DNA of 64,000 nt from Carposina sasakii (lineage: Eukaryota; Arthropoda; Insecta; Lepidoptera; Carposinidae): NCBI GenBank assembly GCA_014607495.2, contig CP053156.1, positions 13,640,001-13,704,000 of the forward strand, given 5' to 3'. The position numbers and the translations under genes are program-made. Numbering within the stretch: position 1 is the first letter of the stretch; the number at the start of each line of letters is the position of its first letter. Of this stretch, positions 1-8,584 are shown in pieces. The notes beneath the pieces were generated by a model that saw only the letters and a list, made by a program, of their open reading frames with translations, was not told the DNA's origin and did no database searches.

Positions 1-509
1 GCTCGTGCTAAGCTATTAGCTTCCGGCTTGCGCAAACAAATGTCGTTTCATAAAATATGAATAGAATGTCTTACCGCACAGCCTTTGGATATTTTTTTTC
101 TAATTTAACTGCGTACAGCCAATTTTACAAACTCTTCTTTACATATCCCGTAGTGAAATTGAGACGCCTTTAAGCAATATTCTACCAACTGTTCTTCTTC
201 TGGTTCAGTAAAAATTCGTTTGACATCATTGTGGGGTTGGTAAACAAATTCATCATTTTTCGATTCTATGTGTGTCTTTACGTACGGCCAACTTTTCGAT
301 AAACCAAAGACTTCCCCTGCTTTCCGAATCGACATACGAAAAACTGCATTGTTGACATTTTCCTTATTTAGTTTTAACCGGATAATATTATTTTTTTTTG
401 AAACGTTATAAATACATAAAGTCGAAGTACTACCGAGTATCGATTCATAAAAAAAGAGTTGGGCTGTACCTTGGGACAGTCCCAAAGTACAAAAATTAAG
501 CCGTCCCAA
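1..509 (-). pseudogene. pogo/Tigger-like transposase, decayed N-terminal half
   Basis: A 134-residue open stretch (105-509) reads like the DNA-binding part of pogo-type (CENP-B/Tc5 HTH) transposases: a basic helix-turn-helix (VFRMSIRKAGEVFGLSKS), then the linker motif FTEPEEEQLVEYCLKASQ and YGICKEEFVKLA. Below 105 the similarity continues toward the window edge in other frames (pieces FMKRH and RKPEANSLAR), separated by stops and frameshifts, so the copy is broken. The catalytic DDE domain would lie left of the window. The family call rests on remembered motif patterns; the decay is read directly from the sequence. The N-terminal residues encoded upstream of about 400 look like non-coding transposon end rather than protein. 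Confidence 0.6.
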
Positions 510-837
510 GGTACAAATATCTGCACATTGTAATAAAATACACGTAAAATTAAATATACATTTTTATTTCTTATATGTATAGTATTCAAATTAATTAAAT
601 TTAAGCGCAATCACTTACGTTGAAATATTTGAAGAACAACGAAGATTTAAACTGATTATAAAAAAAAAAGCACCTACAAAACACGACCTTTAACCTCAAT
701 GACGACACGAGTCAAAAACTTCAGTACATGCGTACCGAAGGTTATACTCGATACTAGATCACTACCAGTAATTTATCAATGCAATAACACCAAACTTTTA
801 GCTTGTCCCAAGGTACAAGGCGTCCCAAGGTACAAGG
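466..837. repeat. Five copies of a 12-bp motif at the transposon end
   Basis: The motif GTCCCAAGGTAC occurs at 503-514, 805-816 and 822-833, with one mismatch at 479-490, and in reverse at 466-477. The copies at 466-477 and 479-490 form a near-perfect palindrome with a 1-base loop. The cluster lies just upstream of the transposase remnant, the position of subterminal transposase-binding repeats in DNA transposons. The role is inferred. Confidence 0.6.
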
Positions 838-987
838 CTCTCCCCTATAACTAAATTTATGGTTGATTCTGACCGTCACACTTAAACGAAAACTTAAAAT
901 TAGTCAGGTGCTCAGGTCTGTCCCTCTCCATCCTTAACATAGGCCGAGAGAAGGGATAGTTAAGACTAATTTTAAGTTTAAGGCTCA

Positions 988-1626
988 ATTTACACCGCCG
1001 CGGAATGGAATGGAAAGGAAGTTTTTGTACATCGCATAACGAACTTTATGTCAAGTGTATAACAAACAAACTAACTACGAGCCTAAAAAAAGTCGCGCGT
1101 CTTCCGCGGAATCCTCGCGCATTCTCGAGAACTCTCCGATGATTTGACGTAACGAAATTTGACGCTGATGATATAAAGTTCATTATGCTATACAGGTGAT
1201 TTTTGGTCGTCAACGTTCCCGAAAACTACGGAATCTCCTTATTATCACGATCATTTTTCTCCATGGATGCATTCCTGGGAAGTGTCTGGTTCCCAAGATA
1301 TTAGGGTCCAAAGTTGAGCAAATAGACTGCATTTTTCTGCATAAAGGCTTAAATGCACATTGACGCGTGTAGCAAAATTTTTTCACGAGAAATAATTCAT
1401 ATATGTCTATGAAAAAACTAGCATAAACACTGGGCACTATAAATTTAGCCCGATCAAGTAATAAAAAAATTTAGGTACATCGTTTCCCAGCATTTTTTTC
1501 GGCATAAACTTACTTTATTTGATGTATAGAGTACGTACCCTTCGTTAAGGGTGGCGACGAAAAAACATCCTGTATACGATTTCGTTGCAAAAATTCGCTT
1601 CCGTTCCATTCCGCAGCGGTGTAAAT
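988..1626. mobile_element. TIR element inserted in the foldback MITE
   Basis: The ends are near-perfect inverted repeats: the left begins ATTTACACCGCCGCGGAAT and the right, reversed, begins ATTTACACCGCTGCGGAAT, extending about 28 bp. No transposase is encoded. It contains the 385-bp MITE of the next entry, which makes three nested layers. The superfamily was not determined. Confidence 0.55.
1191..1575 (+). mobile_element. TA-type MITE, family A, copy 1
   Basis: One of five copies of a roughly 350-385 bp element in the window (also 22007, 23644, 25867, 44009). The ends are inverted repeats of the form TACAGGATGTTTTTT...AAAAAACATCCTGTA, and the intact copies are flanked by TA, as in mariner/Tc1-type MITEs. 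No coding capacity is seen. Confidence 0.75.
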
Positions 1627-1671
1627 GGCGCCTAAGTGTGATGGTCAAAATCGACCATATTATTTGTGTTA

Positions 1672-1982
1672 CTGCATACAAATGAAGTTAGTTCCGAAAT
1701 GAGACAAAGGAGTTATTCTATAAAACGTACTCCACTTCGATGTAGTGTTGAGTAGGACACGACTGAAAAAAGTGTAAGAGAGCCTCTTTTTTGTCCTGAG
1801 CCAGTACAATGTCCCACTTCAAATGAGGCGAGGCGTACCTACTCGACATTTGAAGTTATTATAGTACATATTGATTTGTGCCTCGCCTCGCATGGAAGAC
1901 AATTATTTCTCTCTGCATACAAATGAAGTTAGTTCCGAAATGAGACAAAGGAGTTATTCTATAAAACGTACTCCACTTCGAT
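1672..1982. repeat. 71-bp direct repeat around a 169-bp spacer
   Basis: The segment at 1672-1742 recurs without visible change at 1912-1982. The spacer has its own partial inverted repeat (GAGGCGAGGC / GCCTCGCCTC). It may be a short direct-repeat-bounded element or a local duplication. No ORF or target duplication was found. Confidence 0.7.
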
Positions 1983-3651
1983 GCTTCTTTGTCTAAATTC
2001 CTGTACCGTTGCAATTTTTGGAAAGGACACGTTACAGCATCTCAGTTTTACGATAGCTTTACAGAGCATATTGTGGTTCGTCCTTATGCTATATTCGTAG
2101 ACGTAATGTAGTCGCTTGCAATTACATAACTCGAGGTAAACGCACAATGGATTTGAAATGTTATATACAGTGCCTAAGGTTGATTTTACAGGATAGAGAA
2201 TTGAGGGTACATTCCTATCTAGTGTTTAAATTCCTAAGTGTGTAATTCGCAATTAGAAACGTCCTTTTTACATACAGCATTACGATCTTTACAATTACTC
2301 ATTTTACGCGGACGAGGCGGTTCCCAGCTAGTTGTTTATAATTTTAAATACATAAAGTAGATATGTATTTTTGTTTATAATTTTAAATACATACCTACTT
2401 TGTCTAATTGTATCTTTCTTATATCCGAAAATAATGTAATAAGTGGTCAATTAACTAAATTGTTTGCTAATTGTATCTTGTGAAATAAAGAGAATTGTGT
2501 AACACTTTGTAATTAAAAGTATAAAATCGAATGCCCTTATGTTTTTGTGAAATGGTGTAAGAAATGTGTTGATATTTTATTAAAAGATTTGATTTGTTAC
2601 ACACTTGTGTTTTTATACTCCTACACTCCCTACAGCTACCCTACAGATGTTTAAAATAAAATGAACAATTACTTATAAGTATTTATTAGCAAAAATGAAA
2701 ATCAATCCATAAAGATAACACTAAAATTAAATTGAGGAAAGCAATTAGTAGACTTAATAATAATAAAAAATAAACATACGAAAATAATACACAATGGTTG
2801 TTGTGCCTGTTCAACTTGTAAAGAGACTTATTCAAATATTATCAATCATAGATATCAATATTACTAACTTACAGATTACCTAAACCTACATTTAAATTAA
2901 CATTTTGTTCCAAAATAATGTAACAGTACAAACCACAGAGCTTAAAATGAAATTACAAATTCAATGTGATGTCAAGTATTTACAAAAATGTCAAAAACTA
3001 TTTAATTCCAAAACGGGAACAATTTATTACAAACAACAATTGTTAAGGCATGCCAAATATCAAACTTCTAAATCAGATCGTCAACAAACCCTTTCTATTA
3101 TTCACTAACATAAAAAAGCCTTCACTTATCTACATAAAGGCTAAATTGACAAAAATCACGATAAAAACAATATTTCAGTCAAAAATTAATACAGATTTTT
3201 GTCAATTTTGTTAATTACTAAATGGAGAAGACACTCCCTATCTACAATTTAGTAAAAACTATAAAATAAAAAGGCAAGTACACCATAGACGAAACATTGA
3301 GAACAGATAATTTATTATTGACTAGTGGACTTGCCTTTACAAACACATTGAAACTGTATTATTTTCCCAGGATCCAGTCCAAATATTAGTACATATTCTA
3401 TTACAATAAAATTATTTCATTACTTTCTGGGTCAAAATTGAATTTGAACATGACTTATTCTATGCTGCATAAGACATTGACCACAAAACAGATGTAATAT
3501 AAGTTGCAAGTGTGTCCTCCAGTATCGGCTATGTATTATGCTATGTGGAGGTAAACAAAATTTTGTACTGATAGAAACTATGGTGATTAAGTGCTAAATC
3601 CAACATTAAGATAGAATAAATTGACAAATACAACTGCAAGAACAATGGGTT
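1983..3651. other. AT-rich stretch, no gene seen
   Basis: No coding similarity on either strand. The right part is probably the 3' UTR of the MAN1 gene on the minus strand; reverse-strand AATAAA motifs (TTTATT on plus) occur, for example near 2687, but the cleavage site cannot be placed from sequence alone. Confidence 0.4.
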
Positions 3652-3760
3652 AGGGCGAGGCCACATCATCGTGGTGCGACATAGTTTCGCCAAAACATAA
3701 TACAATAATGCGAAGATTTTTGCGATGCGACATCACAACGCAGTGTTGTGGCCTCGCCCT
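3652..3760. mobile_element. Hairpin (foldback) element in the likely MAN1 3' UTR
   Basis: The outer arms AGGGCGAGGCCACA and its complement TGTGGCCTCGCCCT bound about 109 bp, with weaker pairing continuing inward. It begins 38 bp past the MAN1 stop codon, so the transcript would carry a long stem. It resembles a foldback MITE; no other copy was seen here. Confidence 0.55.
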
Positions 3761-3797
3761 TGACGTTTAGTGAACACAATTAAAGCTCGACCGACTC

Positions 3798-6104
3798 TTA
3801 GGCGCGGCGTTGTCGGGAGGGCTGCAGGTAGGGCCCGGCGGAGGGCGAGGCGGGGAACCGCTGCATGTAGCGCTCCAGGCGCAGGTACTTGACGGTGATG
3901 AGGTTGCCCTCATACCACCAGCCGTGCAGACTGCGGTACACCACGCCCGCGTCCGCCGCCGACGCGCACTTCACGTAAACACAGCACGACGCGCGCTCAA
4001 CCTCAATATGCAATAGACGACAACGCTCCCCGCACTTCTCCAGTATGGCATCTTGAATCACCGTTCTCAAGTTCGGATTCGTGTCGTTCTTATCGAACAT
4101 GTGGCGTATTTTAAGGCACGGCGTCGGAGATACGGCTAGGTTGTTAACAGAACCCTCTTGCGTCTCGAAAGCCTGGCCCTGCCATGTGGAGCTGCGCTTG
4201 GGGCTGCTGTGAGGAGACACCCAGCGCCACACGCGGCAATCCTCGCCGTCCACCGACTGCACCTCCATGCGGACCCTGCTCTCGTTCCTCTGGATAAACT
4301 GCACAGCCGAGTCCCAGATTGAAGACATCTTCTCGCGGTTCTGAGGTGAGATTAGCGTGTCGCGCACGTGATCTACAGATATGTATGGTTCACCACTGTC
4401 CTGAGTCTCCTGAGATATTATATCGATGATTTGTTCTACCATGGAGTAGATTTCATCGTTTTTCCTCTTCTTGTAGTTAATGTAGTACTTGTACAGGCGC
4501 TGCAAACCTACTCCGAGGACGGCCAGCAGAGCAATGAGAATGATAGTCGATCCAGCAGAGTATAAAGTGTTCACAAGTAGGCAGGTCAGTGGGGTGGAGG
4601 GGTCAGACAGTACAATGGCTACACTACCTTTGTTTCTCTGCTGCACCACCACATCGGTGGATGTAAGGGGACTGTACTCAGCATCTTTAGTATAGAGGTT
4701 TTTGAGTTGAACCACACTGAAGCCCCATCTAGGATTATTGACGAGCAATACTTGCAAGTTGTTCAGATCAGTGCGGCATTGACTGATGTCTGCAGTGTCA
4801 GCCTTTGAGCTTGCGATGTCAATGATCTCCCTCTCAGTAAGGTAAGGCAGTGCTCCGGGTTGTCCACATTTAAAAGCAGCACTTCTAGATGTTAGTTCAG
4901 GATGTATAACTTTTAAAAGATCTTTAGCATAACTCACTTGCTCTTTAGGCACACAGTTTATTCCGGGTCTATTTCCTGGGATATTTAACTGACATATTGG
5001 TATAAGACTGCTCTGATCGTCTACCACAGAGGTGATGTCATTTTTCTTAACTATATACATAAAAAACAAGCAAAAAAAAAAAAGAGCAACAAGACCAACC
5101 AGCGTCAGAGACACAAGGTTGTTTTTCAAAAACTTCTTGTCATTAGCAACCTTATAGTCAGTTACATCAGCCCTGGAAACTCCGGTTATGTATGACCTGC
5201 GGTTCAGCAATGTACTTCCATTGTTGGTGTCACGATCCACTCCAAATGCAGGTGGTTTGGGAAGGTCAGTCTTAACACTTGTCAGACGACGAGTGAAATT
5301 GCTCAAATATGGTGATTCCACTTCATCAATACTAGATGTTGATGGCTGATATGTATTAGGAGAATAAGTTGAACTAAATGTACTTGCATTGGGTCTATCT
5401 CCTAGAGTTGAGGTCAATCCAAGCCTAGTTCTAATAGAGTTAAGATGGTCTGACGATGAGATACCTGAACTGAAGTTTGTGTTTGAAATTGAAGGCCTTG
5501 AGAATATTGAGGATTTTGGTGGACTTGTGCCAATATCATTCGTGAGAGTACTGGATATGTAATCACTCGATCTTGAGTTGCTGCGGAGGGGAGATGAAGT
5601 CTTTTTATCTGTATCCACATCACTGTCTGACCCTGTCTCATAGTCATCTGCATCATTGGCGTAAGTACGCGTCACGCGTCTTGTCGTCACTGTCTCTACC
5701 TCCTCGTGAGTACGTATAGGTGATTTTTCTTCTTCAGACTCGGATTCTTTGTCAGAATCGCGCTTGATGGGCGAGTCCTTTTTGACGGGTGTACGCCTAG
5801 ATTTACTGCTCGCTGGAGGCAACATAGCGCCTCCCGTGGTCGCTCGACGGCCTCGCTTCTCTTTAGCATTGCTAGTTGTATCCAAATCGGACTCCTCGCC
5901 ACTGGAATACCGGGCCAGTGATCGCCTGTTTTCTGTCTTACTATCGGTACTAACTCTTGGCTTACTTTTGTTGTCCAGCACTAATTTCAACTTTTTCACT
6001 AGCAATTTTCTTGTGGAATCCGTAACCGGCATTACAGGGAATCCATGTTCGGCCAATTTTGTCCGAAGCTCGGAATCTGACATTGAATCTACTCGATCGG
6101 CCAT
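3798..6104 (-). CDS. MAN1: MAN1 / LEM domain-containing protein 3, inner nuclear membrane
   Basis: The 768-residue ORF has the MAN1 layout. An N-terminal LEM domain (about residues 6-45, SDSELRTKLAEHGFPVMPVT) binds BAF and so chromatin. A Ser/Arg-rich nucleoplasmic region follows, with a KR-rich patch. Transmembrane segment 1 is at about 327-350 and segment 2 at about 517-537, flanking a lumenal part with cysteines. Then come the conserved MAN1-Src1 C-terminal winged-helix region and a final RRM/UHM fold (about 665-748), which in vertebrate MAN1 binds receptor Smads and dampens TGF-beta/BMP signalling. The start ATG at 6104 has a good context (AGCCATGG) and begins directly with the LEM domain. 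The CDS is one exon with no break. A run of 12 T on the coding strand (near 5084) encodes part of segment 1. Length is close to that of other insect MAN1 proteins. Function is taken from the family. Confidence 0.93.
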   Translation of the reverse strand: MADRVDSMSDSELRTKLAEHGFPVMPVTDSTRKLLVKKLKLVLDNKSKPRVSTDSKTENRRSLARYSSGEESDLDTTSNAKEKRGRRATTGGAMLPPASSKSRRTPVKKDSPIKRDSDKESESEEEKSPIRTHEEVETVTTRRVTRTYANDADDYETGSDSDVDTDKKTSSPLRSNSRSSDYISSTLTNDIGTSPPKSSIFSRPSISNTNFSSGISSSDHLNSIRTRLGLTSTLGDRPNASTFSSTYSPNTYQPSTSSIDEVESPYLSNFTRRLTSVKTDLPKPPAFGVDRDTNNGSTLLNRRSYITGVSRADVTDYKVANDKKFLKNNLVSLTLVGLVALFFFCLFFMYIVKKNDITSVVDDQSSLIPICQLNIPGNRPGINCVPKEQVSYAKDLLKVIHPELTSRSAAFKCGQPGALPYLTEREIIDIASSKADTADISQCRTDLNNLQVLLVNNPRWGFSVVQLKNLYTKDAEYSPLTSTDVVVQQRNKGSVAIVLSDPSTPLTCLLVNTLYSAGSTIILIALLAVLGVGLQRLYKYYINYKKRKNDEIYSMVEQIIDIISQETQDSGEPYISVDHVRDTLISPQNREKMSSIWDSAVQFIQRNESRVRMEVQSVDGEDCRVWRWVSPHSSPKRSSTWQGQAFETQEGSVNNLAVSPTPCLKIRHMFDKNDTNPNLRTVIQDAILEKCGERCRLLHIEVERASCCVYVKCASAADAGVVYRSLHGWWYEGNLITVKYLRLERYMQRFPASPSAGPYLQPSRQRRA

Positions 6105-6747
6105 GGCTGGAACAAATAGGTGAGGTTATCAAAGTATAATCCACTAAACTTAACTGATTACAATATTTAACGAATTTAAACAATCACTACCTCTTTCGCA
6201 ATTATTTATATAAAAAATTACGTTGAAATTGTTATAAAAATTCACCGGCGCGTCATCTCCCATGCACTCGAAAGATCGTCGTTATAATATCGGGTTGCCA
6301 TAAATTAAAATTTAATTACCCTGTTGTTCATTATTCCCAGTTGTCACCCGTTGGGATACCACATTAAAAATACTATGCAGTAAATACCAGGTGACATTAG
6401 TATTCTGTTTTGTATATTATCAAATTCGACTTTAACTTTATTACACCACGTATTGAGCAAATATAAAATATACCTTTATGTGTGAAATTAACGTTATTTG
6501 TAATCATACATAGGAAAACGAAAAGTAGGTTTATATCTATACATATAAACCTACTTCTTAAATCACTTTATCTATTTTAAAAACGCATTAAAATCAGTTG
6601 CGTAGTTTTCAAGATCTAAGTATGCATACTACGGCAGACCCGCCCGGCTTCGCACAGTTGCAATGTTATGTAATATTCAAAGGGAAAAAATTACTAGAAA
6701 CTTTTCAGGTAGATGGCGGCGCTGTGTTTATGTTCTTGTCAAAACAC
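6105..6747. other. MAN1 upstream flank, presumptive promoter
   Basis: About 640 bp upstream of the MAN1 start. No TATA box or other promoter motif can be asserted. From about 6620 the sequence looks like repeat-derived DNA rather than gene. Confidence 0.35.
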
Positions 6748-7075
6748 TGTTATAAAAAAACCGGCCAAGTGCGAGTAGAACTCGTGCACGGAGAGTTCCG
6801 TACCATTCCCTAGGTAAACAACAGTACACAAATTTCATGTTGTAACCTTTTTTAGGTACAAAAAAAATATCGAGCAAAGAAAGGGCAAAAAATGGCGTTT
6901 GTTGTATGGAATCCTCTTTTAAATATTTATTTTATTTTTAGTATTTGTTGTTATAACGGCAACAGAAATACATAATTGTCTAGCAATCGTAGATACAGCC
7001 TGGTGACGGATAGACGGACGGACGGATGAACAGGCAGACAGTATAGTCTCTTTCTGTATGGAACCCTAAAAACAG
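6748..7075 (+). mobile_element. LINE/SINE-type repeat tail
   Basis: The stretch starts AAAAAACCGGCCAAGTGCGA and ends with tandem GACGGACGGACGG followed by a GGAACCCTAAAA terminus. This is the 3' region of a repeat I recall as very common in arthropod genomes. It has no ORF. The family is not assigned more precisely. Confidence 0.5.
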
Positions 7076-7261
7076 ATAAAATAATACTTCTTTGAATTTC
7101 ATTGTAAATGCCATAATATGATGCTGGCTGAGGGTGCCATAATAATAAAATTGACTAAAATAAATTATTGGTCTTCGTTTCGCTCTGAGCGGAGACCTCG
7201 GGAGTATTAACAAATTAGATTTGAACAAAAAAAAATCTACTGAAAAGGTACTTCTTTTAAT

Positions 7262-7468
7262 TTAATCTTCTATAAAATAAAAATGAATCACTAAATGTGT
7301 CGCTAAGCGTTTATCTCGAGCGCAGCTAAACCGATTTTGTTTATTCTTTTTTTAGCGTAGGTATTCCTTGAAGTACGAGGATGGTTCTTATGGAGAGTAT
7401 TTTTATATGTAGTTCTTTTACGTAATAAGTGACATCCATGTGAACGGAGCCGCGGGCAACAACTAGTA
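7262..7468 (+). mobile_element. Helitron-like fragment ending CTAGT
   Basis: The sequence starts near CTTCTATAAAATAAAAATG and ends with a short GC-rich stem (GAACGGAGCCGCGGGC) followed by ACTAGT, the end type of lepidopteran non-autonomous Helitrons. A related piece is at 42175-42300. Assignment is by end structure only. Confidence 0.4.
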
Positions 7469-8069
7469 TGAAATAGATTTTAAAAAATCATAAAAAAACA
7501 TCCGTAAAATACTCAACACAAGTGATTAGACTGGTACAGGGCGTCTGTTAAGGAACTTGTTGTGCCTTGAGTAAGTATTTATTTTAATTACCCGTAGGTA
7601 AACCAAAGTGAATTTGCGTCAAGTTAAAAGCCGCCTATTAAAAAAAACATTATTATTGGACACAATGATACCAAGTTGTAAATGAAAGTCTAAATAAACG
7701 ATGTAAATCTTTATTTATACATATTGCATTTACTATAATTAAAAACAACTATTTACAAAAACCATAACTTACCATACATTATAAAATATTACAATAAATC
7801 ATAACAATATATACTATTAATGCACCTGATTGCAAAGCAACCTGACGAGCATTACCGTGAATATAAAAAAGTAAATATACCTAGTAAAAGATTTTCATTT
7901 CCCAACCGAATAAGTGCAGGCAACTTACGTTTACGTCATACGCATAAAATACATAGGTAAGCCTATGTACGTCAGTTGATCGCTCGATTTACTATAATTT
8001 GTAGGTCACACCATAAGGTAGAAAATAAAATATTGTCACTTGGTCAACTCTTAAACGTAATTTAAAAGA

Positions 8070-8190
8070 GATGGTAAAATTCGTCATCCGAGTTAAGTGA
8101 CCCGATAGCTCAGTTGGTTAGAGCGATGCACGGAATGCGTGAGTTCAAATCTCACTCGGGTGAATTTTTTTCTTCATTTTCTTGTTAATA
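8070..8190 (+). mobile_element. tRNA-derived SINE, family S, truncated copy
   Basis: The stretch contains a tRNA-like cloverleaf (about 8100-8163) with D arm GCTC/GAGC, T arm GTGAG/CTCAC and pairing ends CCCGA/TCGGG. The upstream part (AGAGATGGTAAAATTCGTCA) matches the SINE at 63508-63805. It is therefore a SINE copy rather than a tRNA gene. Confidence 0.6.
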
Positions 8191-8494
8191 CATAAAACCT
8201 TAATAATTTGTTTTAATAGGAAAACATGATTTGGCATTTAATGTGAACTACATAGCCTCGTCTTAAAAGAGAGTTAATAAATTTAATTGTCTGTTTCACA
8301 TAATATTTATTCTTATACATGTCTTGTATTGTTCGTTTAAAAAAATCTGAATGTATTTATTACATTGACATATAAGTAAAAGTAAATTGAATCGGGAAAA
8401 ATAATTATTATTTAGGCGGATTGGGTTATTATTTGAGAAATAAATCCAAAAATATATTTCTAACAAAACCTTCTGTAACAAAAATAAAATAGAT

Positions 8495-8584
8495 CTAGCT
8501 TGAAGGCCGCCAACCTCCCAACCCTTTCTCTAATTCTTCCGCAACAGCTAAGCACAGTCGATCTTGATTGGGTGCCGCAATCAC
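8495..8584 (-). CDS. FAAH2: FAAH2-like exon 10 (C-terminal)
   Basis: The exon encodes VIAAPNQDRLCLAVAEELEK, then a GGW-containing tail and TAG stop, matching the family C-terminus (a VVA-like start and an EK-GGW ending). The acceptor is TTACAG. Phase 0 joins to exon 9 (...PVALQ). Confidence 0.85.
   Translation of the reverse strand: MIAAPNQDRLCLAVAEELEKGLGGWRPSS

Larger units (their letters stand above)
855..1660. mobile_element. Foldback MITE interrupted by a second element
   Basis: The left half (about 860-987) matches the palindromic MITE at 13707-13852 and 37174-37320 (left end like GATTCTGACCGTCACACTTA). Its right terminus (TAAGTGTGATGGTC, then CGACCA) resumes only at about 1633. The gap is filled by another element at 988-1626, so this is a nested insertion. 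Confidence 0.6.

Noticed and set aside
8100..8165. tRNA gene
   Set aside because: The arms pair, but the surrounding sequence matches dispersed SINE copies (63508-63805 and others). It is retroposed, not a single-copy tRNA gene.
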